Source of the DNA: Paenibacillus thalictri
GTDB taxonomy: Bacteria; Bacillota; Bacilli; Paenibacillales; NBRC-103111
Reading direction: 5' to 3'
Assembly: GCF_004307995.1 (NCBI RefSeq)
Contig: NZ_SIRE01000017.1
Coordinates: 168,242 to 232,241, forward strand
DNA length: 64,000 nucleotides
In this document: piece after piece, positions 24,741-33,117 of the stretch
Layout: the number at the start of each line of letters is the position of its first letter
How positions within the stretch are numbered: position 1 is the stretch's first letter
Program-made: the position numbers and the translations under genes
Notes under the pieces: generated by a model
Told to the model about the DNA's origin: nothing
The model's input: only the letters and a program-made list of their open reading frames with translations
Database searches by the model: none

Positions 24741-26951
24741 ATGAAGAAAGCTTTCGCTTTTCTTATCTCGGACTGGCAGCGCTGCTTGATGGTTATGTTT
24801 GCTGGGATATTTTTGCTGCAATTGGTGGATTGGCTGGCGAAGGAAAAAAACGTGTGGCTGCCCGAGACGGTGCTTGCGGTCAAATTCACGATATTAGCGG
24901 TTTTTATCATTGAAATCATCCCGCGTCTTCATTGGACGCTGCGCGGATTGCTGCAGCTGCTGTCCGTCATGGCTGTTACTCATTACGTGCTGGAAACCAA
25001 GGGGATCAACCCCCACTTGCCCTTATCTGCTTATTTTTCATCCGAATGGCTGGACAATTTGGTCCAGCTGACACCTTATTTGTGGTTTGCTCTTGGCACC
25101 TGGGTCGTTTATTTGGTCACGTTATGGTGGATTGAAGCCAAATGGCGCATCTATACTTTGCTTGTGGCCAGCATACTGGCTATAGCCATCCGCGACTCCT
25201 TCTCGACGATCTTTTTATGGCCGGAAGCGGCTGTGATCTTGTTCTGCGGATTGTTCATGCTGATTATTTGCCACTTCCGGCAATTAAAGCGCAAAGACCC
25301 AAGCGCATACGACTACTTGTCCGAATATCCGGGCTCCATCGCTTTGCCGGTTATATTGCTGGTCAGCTTTACGGTGCTGATCGGGTCGCTGATGCCGGAA
25401 ATCAACCCGTTATTGACGGATCCTTATACGGCGTGGCGAAATATGCGCGGCCAGCCGGCCAGCTTCACGACCGGCAAAGGAATTGAAGTTGTCATGCAGA
25501 CGGGCGATTCAAGTTCCGGTTATTCGCGCAACGACCAAAGCTTGGGCGGCGGATTTTCATACGATTATACGCCGGTGATGACGGTAGAGACGGATCATCG
25601 CAGCTATTGGCGGGGAGAAACAAGATCGCAGTATAACGGCAAGGGCTGGGAAGCGAGCGATGCGGAGAAACGTGCCGCCGTTCAAGGAGTCCGGGCCGAT
25701 ACGGCGCTGCCGGGCGATCCGAAACAAGCGGGAAGCCAGCTCAAAACCATTGAGCTGAAGCAGTTGGTTACTTTACAGACGGATCAAGTGTATCCGGTGT
25801 TGTTTGGTTCGCTGTCCATTCTGAAGCTTCAGGATGTGGACGGAAGCAAAAACGGTATGGACCGGTTTTTGTGGACGGCGGCAAATGGCGAGCTTCGTTT
25901 TAACGAGCAGTCGAAGCAGCCCTACCCCAAAACGTACACGCTGATTTCCGAAATGCCGATCGTTGACGAAGAAGGACTCCGCAAAGTGCCGATGGATACT
26001 CCGAATCGCAACGAATTAAGCGAATACTTGCAGCTGCCGGAGCGGCTGCCCGAGCGGGTGAAGACGCTTGCCGCCGAAATTACGAAAGACGCGGATAACC
26101 CGTACGACAAAGCGAAGAAAATTGAGGAATATTTGCGCTACACTTACCCGTATACGAATAAACCGGATCTCAGCAAAGGCCGCAGCCGGGATTTCGTGGA
26201 CCGTTTTTTATTCGAGATCAAAGAAGGATATTGCGATTATTATTCCACCTCGATGGCCATCATGCTGCGTTCATTGGGGATTCCGGCCAGATGGGTGAAG
26301 GGTTATGCTTCGGGCATGCTGCCTCCGGACCAAACGGATATGATGAGCGGATACGATCCGGGGATGATCGATCCGGATGCCGGCGGGGTGTACACGGTAC
26401 GCAACAGCGACGCCCACTCTTGGGTCGAGGTTTATTTCAGCGGTTGGGGCTGGATTCCGTTCGAACCGACATCCGGTTTTGTTATGCCCCGGGCGGTTCC
26501 GACTTCATCCGAAGCGCTTGATCTTTCTACGCTTCCGGCCCTGCCTGCCGCTGAAGAAGTGAGCATGATGCCCGATACGGGACATTTTGTCTCTTACGGG
26601 ATTATCGCGGTTGTGATTGCCGCTTTGCTGTATATCGGCTTGCGCTTCGAATGGCTTCAACTGCTCCAAGAAAAGCTGAAACAACGCAGGGCGCTGCTGC
26701 TGAAGCAGAAAGTCATCGTCGAATGCGAAAAGCTGCTGCGGATATGCCGCCGCAAAGGATATAACCGCATGGAGCACGAAACGATGCGTGAAGCGATGCA
26801 GCGTTGGTCGAAGCAAAGCAAATGGATGAAAAACGATTTGGAATATGTGCTCTCTACATTTGAGAAGGCAAAGTACAGCAAAGCGGAAGTGACCGAGCAG
26901 GATTGGCAAAATACGGTCAAATCCGTGCAGCACCTGCGATCTCAGCTGTAA
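24741..26951 (+). CDS. Transglutaminase-like membrane protein (TgpA/DUF3488-type)
   Basis: Third member of the MoxR-DUF58-transglutaminase operon. The N-terminal third has several membrane helices (to about residue 220), then an extracytoplasmic transglutaminase core with an intact catalytic triad: Cys in EIKEGYCDYYSTSMAIML, His in NSDAHSWVEVYF and the acidic residue in WGWIPFEPTSGF. One more helix (about 615-635) precedes a cytoplasmic DUF4129-like tail. 736 residues is normal. The ATG directly follows the previous stop, with GGGAGG upstream. Likely a cysteine protease or transpeptidase acting outside the membrane. Confidence 0.92.
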   Translation: MKKAFAFLISDWQRCLMVMFAGIFLLQLVDWLAKEKNVWLPETVLAVKFTILAVFIIEIIPRLHWTLRGLLQLLSVMAVTHYVLETKGINPHLPLSAYFSSEWLDNLVQLTPYLWFALGTWVVYLVTLWWIEAKWRIYTLLVASILAIAIRDSFSTIFLWPEAAVILFCGLFMLIICHFRQLKRKDPSAYDYLSEYPGSIALPVILLVSFTVLIGSLMPEINPLLTDPYTAWRNMRGQPASFTTGKGIEVVMQTGDSSSGYSRNDQSLGGGFSYDYTPVMTVETDHRSYWRGETRSQYNGKGWEASDAEKRAAVQGVRADTALPGDPKQAGSQLKTIELKQLVTLQTDQVYPVLFGSLSILKLQDVDGSKNGMDRFLWTAANGELRFNEQSKQPYPKTYTLISEMPIVDEEGLRKVPMDTPNRNELSEYLQLPERLPERVKTLAAEITKDADNPYDKAKKIEEYLRYTYPYTNKPDLSKGRSRDFVDRFLFEIKEGYCDYYSTSMAIMLRSLGIPARWVKGYASGMLPPDQTDMMSGYDPGMIDPDAGGVYTVRNSDAHSWVEVYFSGWGWIPFEPTSGFVMPRAVPTSSEALDLSTLPALPAAEEVSMMPDTGHFVSYGIIAVVIAALLYIGLRFEWLQLLQEKLKQRRALLLKQKVIVECEKLLRICRRKGYNRMEHETMREAMQRWSKQSKWMKNDLEYVLSTFEKAKYSKAEVTEQDWQNTVKSVQHLRSQL

Positions 26952-26971
26952 CGGGCTAAAAAAACATCATG

Positions 26972-27022
26972 AAGCCGCGCAAGGAAGGAAGTGTGCACGC
27001 ATCCTTGCGCCGGCTTTTTTTT
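26972..27022 (+). terminator. Terminator of the MoxR operon
   Basis: AAGCCGCGCAAGGA pairs with TCCTTGCGCCGGCTT (one bulge), followed by eight T. Confidence 0.85.
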
Positions 27023-27143
27023 CATTGGGCTGCGTGTTGCGCGGCCGTTTTACCCGTGCTGGGCGGAGCAAGAAGTTGGCGCTTGGGAATCCCGGGAAAG
27101 CAGCGCATAGCAAAGCTGACATCACGTGTGTCCGCCTGGGGGA

Positions 27144-27172
27144 TTGAGGGGGACCTTCCATTGTGGTATAGT
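27144..27172 (+). promoter_or_regulatory. Sigma-A promoter of the yqeG-rsfS cluster
   Basis: TTGAGG, 17 bases, TATAGT. It lies 40 bases before the yqeG start and after the preceding terminator, so it is well placed to drive the whole cluster. Confidence 0.62.
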
Positions 27173-27213
27173 GTGTCGTATATAAATCAGGAAAATTTTG
27201 AGGTGACCTTTTT

Positions 27214-27723
27214 TTGATAAGCAAGTTAATACCGCGGCTGTATGTAAATACAATTTACGATATCGATCTGGAGCAGCTGAAAAAAAGCGGAATTCGCGGC
27301 ATTGTGACCGACTTGGACAACACGCTGGTCGGAGCGAAATCTCCGGCGGCGACACCCGAATTGCAGGCTTGGCTGCAGAAGCTGCGCAAGTCCGGATTTC
27401 AGGTTGTCGTAGTATCCAATAATAACAAAATGCGGGTCACCAAATTTTGCGAACCGCTGTTTATCCCTTTTATTTACAGGGCCAAGAAACCGACGCTTGC
27501 CGCTTTTCGCAAGGCGCTTTCGCAAATGAACCTGAAAGCGGAGCAAACGGCGGTCATCGGCGATCAGATGCTGACCGACGTGCTTGGAGGCAATCGGATG
27601 GGCTTGTTTACGATTCTTGTACAGCCGATTTCTTTGGCGGACGAAGGTTTTTTTACGAGAATGGTGAACCGCCGGCTGGAAAAAGCAGCAAGACTCTTCA
27701 TGAAAAGGCAGGACGAAATATGA
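27214..27723 (+). CDS. yqeG: YqeG family HAD-type phosphatase
   Basis: Small HAD-superfamily phosphatase (169 residues, class IIIA) of unknown substrate, conserved next to yqeH in Bacillota. The catalytic motif is TDLDNTLVG (about residue 32), motif II is VVSNNN and the final acidic motif is IGDQMLTDVLGGNRMG. The TTG start has GAGGTG eight bases upstream. Its stop overlaps the yqeH start (ATGA), so translation is coupled. Known homologues include phosphatidylglycerophosphatases, but that activity is not established for this gene. Confidence 0.93.
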   Translation: MISKLIPRLYVNTIYDIDLEQLKKSGIRGIVTDLDNTLVGAKSPAATPELQAWLQKLRKSGFQVVVVSNNNKMRVTKFCEPLFIPFIYRAKKPTLAAFRKALSQMNLKAEQTAVIGDQMLTDVLGGNRMGLFTILVQPISLADEGFFTRMVNRRLEKAARLFMKRQDEI

Positions 27724-28841
27724 GTGAATTAACGACAATTCCGGCCAAATGCGCCGGGTGTGGCGCTAAATTGCAGACGGAAAGACAGCAGGACCGGGGT
27801 TACGTGCCGGCCGGGGCGTTGAACCGGGAGCCGGTTATTTGCCAGCGCTGTTTTCGGATCAAAAACTATAACGAAGCTTCATCGGTAACGCTGGACCAGA
27901 ATGAATTTTTGAAGCTGCTGAATCAAGTCGGCGAAACCAAATCGCTTGTCGTCCATATCGTTGATATTTTTGATTTCGAGGGCAGCTTGATTGGCGGGCT
28001 GTCCCGTTTTGTCGGCGGCAACCCGATTATATTGGTGGTCAACAAGCTGGATTTGCTGCCCAAATTGGTCAATCCGAACAAAATTGTCAACTGGGTGCAA
28101 GCGCAAGCCAAAGAATTGGGACTACGGGCGGTGGATGTAGTCGTCTGTTCGGCGAAAAAAAATACAGGGTTTGAACGTGTCATCGAATCGCTGGAACGGC
28201 ATCGCGACGGACGTGATATTTATGTGGTAGGTGCAACCAATGTCGGTAAATCGACGCTGATTAACCGGCTGATCCGCGACTACAGCGACCTTGATAACGA
28301 GCTGACGGTTTCGCAGTATCCGGGAACGACACTGGATTTGGTCAACATACCGCTTGACGACGGAAGCAGCATTATCGATACGCCGGGGATCGTGTACGAG
28401 CACCGTATTTCGGAATTGGCCGCCAAAAAAGATTTGCAGACGCTACTGCCCCAAGGGGAAATGAAACCGACGGTGTTTCAGTTAAACGAGCAGCAGACGG
28501 TTTTTTGGGACGCTTATGCGCGGTTTGATTTTGTCAGAGGGGAACGCCAGTCGTTTACTTTCTTCAATTCCAATGCCATCAGTCTTCACCGGACGAAGCT
28601 GGAGCGGGCGGACAGCCTGTATGAGGAACACAAAGGGGAGCTGCTCTCGCCTCCATCCAAGGAGGATTTGGATAAGCTGCCCAAATGGACGAAACATGCC
28701 ATCCGCATTCCGCGCGGCAGCGCTAAAGATGTGTTCATTTCCGGGCTGGGTTGGGTGAAGGTCAATAGCAGCTCCGGTGCCGAGCTGATCATTCACGCGC
28801 CTAAGGGCGTCAAAGTATCTATCCGTAATTCGTTGATTTAA
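27720..28841 (+). CDS. yqeH: Ribosome biogenesis GTPase YqeH
   Basis: Circularly permuted GTPase needed for 30S subunit assembly. A zinc finger leads (CAGCG and CQRCF, about residues 11-45), then the GTPase motifs in permuted order: G4 NKLDLLPK and G5 CSAKKNTG come before G1 GATNVGKST and G3 DTPG. 373 residues. The ATG overlaps the yqeG stop by four bases; the frame continues upstream to 27447 inside yqeG, but that is a shadow. The position in the yqeG-yqeH-aroE-yhbY-nadD-yqeK-rsfS order matches Bacillus. Confidence 0.96.
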   Translation: MSELTTIPAKCAGCGAKLQTERQQDRGYVPAGALNREPVICQRCFRIKNYNEASSVTLDQNEFLKLLNQVGETKSLVVHIVDIFDFEGSLIGGLSRFVGGNPIILVVNKLDLLPKLVNPNKIVNWVQAQAKELGLRAVDVVVCSAKKNTGFERVIESLERHRDGRDIYVVGATNVGKSTLINRLIRDYSDLDNELTVSQYPGTTLDLVNIPLDDGSSIIDTPGIVYEHRISELAAKKDLQTLLPQGEMKPTVFQLNEQQTVFWDAYARFDFVRGERQSFTFFNSNAISLHRTKLERADSLYEEHKGELLSPPSKEDLDKLPKWTKHAIRIPRGSAKDVFISGLGWVKVNSSSGAELIIHAPKGVKVSIRNSLI

Positions 28842-28889
28842 GAGGTTGTTTGAACCCGCACTTTAAGGCGAGGACATGGGGGAAAGTCG

Positions 28890-29750
28890 ATGGATAGCAA
28901 TTGGTCGTTAGACAGTCATACCATTCTGTACGGCGTATTCGGAGATCCGATCCGGCATTCCAAATCGCCGATTATGCTGAACCGGGCATTCCGCGAGGTC
29001 GGGCTTAACGCTGCGTACGGCGCGTTTCACATATTGCCGGGCACGCTTAAAGAAGCGGTAAACGGCATTCGTGCGCTTGGCTTCCGCGGGGTGAACGTAA
29101 CGATTCCGCACAAGGTCGAGCTGATGGAGTATTTGGACGAGATTGACGAAGGCGCACGCCAGATCGGAGCCGTAAACACGATTGTCAACGAAAAGGGCCG
29201 CCTGATCGGATATAACACTGACGGGATCGGTTATGTGCGTTCGCTGAAGGAAGAAACGGGCATCGATTTAGCGGGCAAACGGGTGCTGATGTTAGGTGCA
29301 GGCGGCGCGGCGCGCGGAGTTGGTTATGCGCTGGCGAAGGAAGGCGCCGCCCGTATTACCATCGCGAACCGTACCAAGGAACGGGCCGAGGAGCTTGCGG
29401 AATATATGGCACGCTTTACCGAAGCGGAAGGCATCGGGCTCGAACAAGTCGCGCAAGCTGCGTCGGAAGCGGACCTGATCGTCAACAATACATCGGTTGG
29501 CATGCACCCGAACGTGGACGAAGTACCGATGGATACAGCGCTTATCCGCGAGGGAATAGTGGTCAGCGATTTGGTATACAACCCGCTGGTTACGAAGTTT
29601 CTGCGGGAAGCGCAGCAGCGGGGCGCGGCGATTCATAGCGGGCTTGGCATGTTTATTTATCAAGGCGCGTATGCTTTTGAATATTGGACCGGATTGCCGG
29701 CGCCGATTCAAGCCATGCGCGAAGTTGTGGAACAATCATTTAACGAATAG
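28890..29750 (+). CDS. aroE: Shikimate dehydrogenase
   Basis: Reduces 3-dehydroshikimate to shikimate with NADPH in aromatic amino acid synthesis. The substrate site is visible as YGVFGDPIRHSKSP and VTIPHK (catalytic Lys), with NTDG further on; the nucleotide-binding loop is LGAGGAARGV, and NRTKERAEEL matches the NADPH-specific loop. The C-terminal motif GLGMFIYQGAYAFEYWTG is present. 286 residues, normal. GGGGGAAAG precedes the ATG. Confidence 0.96.
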   Translation: MDSNWSLDSHTILYGVFGDPIRHSKSPIMLNRAFREVGLNAAYGAFHILPGTLKEAVNGIRALGFRGVNVTIPHKVELMEYLDEIDEGARQIGAVNTIVNEKGRLIGYNTDGIGYVRSLKEETGIDLAGKRVLMLGAGGAARGVGYALAKEGAARITIANRTKERAEELAEYMARFTEAEGIGLEQVAQAASEADLIVNNTSVGMHPNVDEVPMDTALIREGIVVSDLVYNPLVTKFLREAQQRGAAIHSGLGMFIYQGAYAFEYWTGLPAPIQAMREVVEQSFNE

Positions 29751-29760
29751 AGGGTACATC

Positions 29761-30054
29761 ATGTTGACAGGTAAACAAAAAAGATTTTTACGCTCCGAGG
29801 CGCATCATTTGAATCCGATTTTTCAAGTGGGCAAAGGCGGCGTTAACGAACATATGGTCAAAAGCATCGAAGAAGCGCTTGAGGTAAGGGAACTCATCAA
29901 GGTTTCCGTGCTGAACAATTGTCTGGAGGACAAAGAAAACATCGCCAGACAGCTGGCTGACGAAACCGATGCCGAGCTGGTGCAGGTCATCGGTAAAATT
30001 ATCGTGTTATATAAGCAATCCCGCGAGAACAAAACCATTGAACTGCCGGTGTAA
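29761..30054 (+). CDS. yhbY: RNA-binding protein YhbY (CRM domain)
   Basis: A 97-residue single CRM-domain protein that associates with pre-50S particles. Starts MLTGKQKRFLRSEAHHLNPI, with the GxxG-type loop in QVGKGGVNEH and the family end IVLYKQSRENK. GAGGG lies eight bases before the ATG at 29761; a frame extending upstream into aroE is a shadow. Ten bases separate it from aroE. Confidence 0.95.
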   Translation: MLTGKQKRFLRSEAHHLNPIFQVGKGGVNEHMVKSIEEALEVRELIKVSVLNNCLEDKENIARQLADETDAELVQVIGKIIVLYKQSRENKTIELPV

Positions 30055-30097
30055 TCCGCAGCAATGTTACGAATAACGATTCTTGAGAGGTACAGGG

Positions 30098-30685
30098 ATG
30101 AAGGTTGGAATCATGGGAGGCACCTTTGATCCGATTCATATCGGGCATCTGATCGCTGCAAGCAGCGCAGTGGAAGCGGCCGGTCTCGACGAGGCGTGGT
30201 TTATGCCAAGTCACATTCCGCCGCACAAAGACCGCGCGCCGAAGGCGTCGGCTGCGCAAAGATGGGATATGGTGTGCCGGGCGGTGGAAGATCATCCGAA
30301 GTTCAAGCCTGCGGATGTGGAGCTGCAAATGGGCGGCGTGTCTTATAGTGTGGAAACCGTAAAAAGGCTTTGCGAGCTGTATCCGTCTCATCAAATGCAC
30401 TATATTATCGGCGCCGATATGGTACAATTTTTGTCGAAGTGGTTTCAAATCGATGAGATTGTCAAGCGAATCGGCTTTATCGGGCTGCAAAGACCGGGTA
30501 CCGCCCTTGATTTGAGCCGTCTGCCCGAACATATTCGCCAAGCGGTTGTTATCGTGCCGATGCCGCTTATTGATATTTCATCAACACTGATTCGCGAACG
30601 GGCGACGACGGGGAAATCGGCGCGTTATTTTGTTCCGGACCGGGTATTTGAATATATTGAGGTGAATCGCCTGTATGAAGCTTGA
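30098..30685 (+). CDS. nadD: Nicotinate-nucleotide adenylyltransferase
   Basis: Joins ATP and nicotinate mononucleotide to make deamido-NAD. The nucleotidyltransferase motifs are GGTFDPIHIGHL at the N-terminus and ISSTLIRERATTG near the C-terminus; MPSHIPPHK is the substrate loop. The ATG at 30098 follows GAGAGG by seven bases; an upstream in-frame start at 30083 lacks a ribosome site. 195 residues. It overlaps yqeK by 11 bases. Confidence 0.96.
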   Translation: MKVGIMGGTFDPIHIGHLIAASSAVEAAGLDEAWFMPSHIPPHKDRAPKASAAQRWDMVCRAVEDHPKFKPADVELQMGGVSYSVETVKRLCELYPSHQMHYIIGADMVQFLSKWFQIDEIVKRIGFIGLQRPGTALDLSRLPEHIRQAVVIVPMPLIDISSTLIRERATTGKSARYFVPDRVFEYIEVNRLYEA

Positions 30686-31247
30686 ACAATTGATTGCCGC
30701 GACCGAAAAGGAATTGCCCGGCAAACGCTGGACGCATACGTTAGGGGTTATGGATACCGCCGTGAAGCTTGCGCAGCGGTTCGGAGCAGACCCGGAGAAG
30801 GCGTATTTGGCCGCTCTGCTGCACGATTACTGCAAGGCATGGCCGGTTGACAAGCAGGCTGCAGTGATCCGCGAGAACGGGCTTCCCGCCGATTTGCTGG
30901 ACTACGATAAAGAGTTATGGCATGCGCATGCGGGAGCTTGGGTGGCCGAGCACCGGCTGGGTGTCGGTGATCAAGAAGTGCTGGATGCGATCCGGTATCA
31001 TACTTCGGGCCGGGAGCACATGACCCTGCTGGACAAAGTGGTTTGTCTGGCGGATTACATTGAACCGGGCCGGGATTTTCCGGCTGTGCATAATATACGG
31101 GAAATCGCTGAACATAGTGTTGAGAAGGCGCTGGTTGCCGGTTTCGATTCGACGATTCAATTTTTGCTGATGCAAGGCAAAAAAATATATCCGCTTACCG
31201 TTCTGAGCCGCAACCGTTTAATTGAGGAACTGACCAAACACAGATAG
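30675..31247 (+). CDS. yqeK: YqeK HD-domain hydrolase
   Basis: HD-superfamily metal-dependent hydrolase; characterised homologues cleave diadenosine tetraphosphate symmetrically. The metal site is shown by HTLGVMDTAVKLA, LLHDYCKAW and HAHAGAW, with VCLADYIEPGR near residue 120. 190 residues. Starts inside the end of nadD, with GAGGTG upstream. Followed by a repeat block, then rsfS. Confidence 0.94.
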   Translation: MKLEQLIAATEKELPGKRWTHTLGVMDTAVKLAQRFGADPEKAYLAALLHDYCKAWPVDKQAAVIRENGLPADLLDYDKELWHAHAGAWVAEHRLGVGDQEVLDAIRYHTSGREHMTLLDKVVCLADYIEPGRDFPAVHNIREIAEHSVEKALVAGFDSTIQFLLMQGKKIYPLTVLSRNRLIEELTKHR

Positions 31248-31253
31248 TTGACG

Positions 31254-31366
31254 TTTACGAAGCGAGTTTTCGCTTCGCACAAACTCAGTAACGCTTACGA
31301 AGCAAGTTTTGCTTCGCAAAAACTCAGTAACGCTTACGAAGCGAGTTTTCGCTTCGCAAAAACTCT
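31254..31366. repeat. Three tandem ~39-bp hairpin repeats before rsfS
   Basis: The segment GCTTACGAAGCGAGTTTTCG occurs three times with small changes and a period of about 39-40 bases. Each unit can form two hairpins: CGCTT with AAGCG, and GAGTTTT with AAAACTC around TGCGAAGCG when read on the minus strand. The block happens to be open in the rsfS frame, but rsfS has its own ribosome site after it. Related units occur at 39502-39565. Confidence 0.8.
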
Positions 31367-31379
31367 TAGGAGGAATTCA

Positions 31380-31727
31380 ATGAGCTTGAATCCGGATGAA
31401 CTTATGAACCTTGCGGTGGAATCCGCAGACGATAAAAAAGCGCTGAACATCGTTACGCTAAATTTAAAAGGTATTTCGCTGATAGCCGATTACTTTGTGA
31501 TTTGTCACGGCAACTCGGAAACCCAGGTGCAGGCAATCGCCACCGAAATCCATAAAAAAGCCGAGGAACGTGGAGTTCGCGTCCGTGGAATGGAAGGCAT
31601 GGATACGGCCAGATGGGTGCTGGTTGATTTGGGCGATGTGGTTGCCCACGTGTTCCATCGCGACGATCGGGAATATTACAATATTGAGCGGCTTTGGTCC
31701 GATGCGAAAGTGGTTGAACGGGTATGA
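31380..31727 (+). CDS. rsfS: Ribosome silencing factor RsfS
   Basis: Binds ribosomal protein L14 and blocks subunit joining when nutrients are short. The family core is visible: KGISLIADYFVICHGNSETQ, VRGMEGMDTARWVLVDLGDV and VHVFHRDDREYYNIERLW (here with AHVFHRD). Start at 31380 is set by AGGAGG seven bases upstream; translation from the repeat block would add 44 repetitive residues. 115 residues, normal. Its stop overlaps the next start. Confidence 0.95.
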   Translation: MSLNPDELMNLAVESADDKKALNIVTLNLKGISLIADYFVICHGNSETQVQAIATEIHKKAEERGVRVRGMEGMDTARWVLVDLGDVVAHVFHRDDREYYNIERLWSDAKVVERV

Positions 31728-32869
31728 GACATGATGGCGGCAGATCAGGGGAAGGCCGCGGCGGACAAAATGGCGGGGGAAGGTCAAACGCTTCCGATAG
31801 AAGCAGAAACAGCCGAGACTCGTACCGCGGAGGTGCTGCGGACAATAAAAGGCCGTACGCGCGTAATCAGGGCGGGGACGATAAACGGCGGGGATCACGG
31901 GAATCAAACTTTGGCTCGTCCGGAAGCTACCGCCGGCAAAATGACAGCGGCGGAGGCGGAGGAGACCGCCGTGCGGACGACATAACGGCGCATTTGCCTG
32001 CCGGCACCGTTATGAAACTGAAGGTGGCGCGGGAGAAATCGCCGTACGGCTTTTTCTTAACGGACGGCGTGCGCGATGTGCTGCTGCATTACAGCGAAAT
32101 CGTCGGCACGATTAAGCCTGGCGACGATATTGAAGTATACTTGTATTACGACACGGAGGACCGCTTGGCCGCAACGATGAAAATGCCGTTGATCCGGCTG
32201 GGCGAGATTGCGCTGTTGGAGGTTGCCGATATCCATCCGCGTTTTGGCGCCTTTTTGGAGATGGGGCTTGGCCGGCAGCTGCTGCTGCCGTTCCGCGAAC
32301 AGCCGGAGCTGAAGGAGCTTCGCCCGCAGGTGGGCGATCGTGTATTTGCAGTGTTGGCCCACGACCGTCAAGGGCGCCTGGTCGCCAAATTGGCCGGTGA
32401 AGAGGAGCTGCAGCCTTTATGTTTTGAAGCTCCGGTCACCTGGAAAAACAAATGGTTTGAAGCGACCGTATACAAGCCGCTGCAGATGGGGACCTTTGTT
32501 CTGATCGACGGCGGAGTGGTCGGCTTTGGCGTCATCGGATTTCTTCATTCGTCGGAACGTATGCGGCTGCTCAGGGCCGGAGAACGCGTCAAAGTTAGAA
32601 TTGTCCATATCCGCGAAGATGGACGCGCCAATGTATCGATGCGGCCGCCTAAGGAAATCGGACGCGACGAAGACGCCGAAAAGCTGCTTGCCTTTTTAAA
32701 GGAGCGGCCGAACGGGGCGATGCCTTATTCCGATGAAACGCCGGCAGATGTTGTGCTGCAGCGTTTCCAGATGAGCAAGTCCGCTTTCAAGCGGGCGCTT
32801 GGCAAGCTGATGAAAGAAGATTTGGTTTATCAAGAAGGCAGTTGGACGCATATGAAGCAAAAGCAGTAA
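31724..32869 (+). CDS. S1-like RNA-binding protein (CvfB/YitL-type) with RG-rich N-terminal extension
   Basis: The C-terminal 290 residues match the CvfB group: several small OB/S1-type domains (from KLKVAREKSPYGFFLTDG; LLEVADIHPRFGAFLEMGLG; GVIGFLHSSERMRLLRAGER) and a final winged-helix (FQMSKSAFKRALGKLMKEDL). CvfB binds RNA and affects virulence genes in staphylococci. The first 85 residues are very unusual: a Gly/Arg/Ser/Asn/Asp-rich, RGG-like tract. The ATG overlaps the rsfS stop (ATGA). An internal ATG at 32011 would give the bare protein but lacks a ribosome site, so the long form is preferred. Confidence 0.85.
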   Translation: MRHDGGRSGEGRGGQNGGGRSNASDRSRNSRDSYRGGAADNKRPYARNQGGDDKRRGSRESNFGSSGSYRRQNDSGGGGGDRRADDITAHLPAGTVMKLKVAREKSPYGFFLTDGVRDVLLHYSEIVGTIKPGDDIEVYLYYDTEDRLAATMKMPLIRLGEIALLEVADIHPRFGAFLEMGLGRQLLLPFREQPELKELRPQVGDRVFAVLAHDRQGRLVAKLAGEEELQPLCFEAPVTWKNKWFEATVYKPLQMGTFVLIDGGVVGFGVIGFLHSSERMRLLRAGERVKVRIVHIREDGRANVSMRPPKEIGRDEDAEKLLAFLKERPNGAMPYSDETPADVVLQRFQMSKSAFKRALGKLMKEDLVYQEGSWTHMKQKQ

Positions 32870-32902
32870 GCAGGGGCAGCTTTGTCTCTGCTTTTTCTTT
32901 TT
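32869..32902 (+). terminator. Terminator of the rsfS cluster
   Basis: AGCAGGGGCA pairs with TGTCTCTGCT (two G-T pairs) around GCTT, followed by a T-rich run. Confidence 0.8.
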
Positions 32903-32961
32903 AGTGCCAGCAAAGTGGTATAAATTCCCTTGTTTTTTTATGTGTATAAACAAATAAAAAA

Positions 32962-32990
32962 TGTCGCACAATAACTGTTGTGCGACAAAT
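32962..32990. repeat. Left 29-bp inverted site of the recombinase cassette
   Basis: Arms TGTCGCACAA and TTGTGCGACA surround a six-base centre TAACTG. It is the reverse complement of 34087-34115 at 28 of 29 positions. The form (two inverted ten-to-eleven-base arms, six-base asymmetric centre) is that of a tyrosine-recombinase core site. Confidence 0.8.
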
Positions 32991-33117
32991 TCCGTAATTT
33001 TACTGCGTAATTTAACCAAACTTGTTTAATAAAGTATAGTCCATAGGAACTATTAAATCAACAAAATTTATGATGAGCACGATGACGGAGTCAGCGTGTT
33101 TTGGCTTTCCCCCGTGG

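Noticed and set aside
26995..27217. Short frame between the MoxR operon and yqeG
   Set aside because: It runs across a terminator and the yqeG promoter and has no ribosome site.
27447..27719. Longer yqeH starting inside yqeG
   Set aside because: The upstream part overlaps yqeG in another frame and lacks family similarity; the ATGA overlap start fits YqeH.
31248..31379. RsfS with a 44-residue repetitive N-terminus
   Set aside because: AGGAGG and ATG at 31380 give the normal RsfS start; the upstream residues are a translation of the hairpin repeats.
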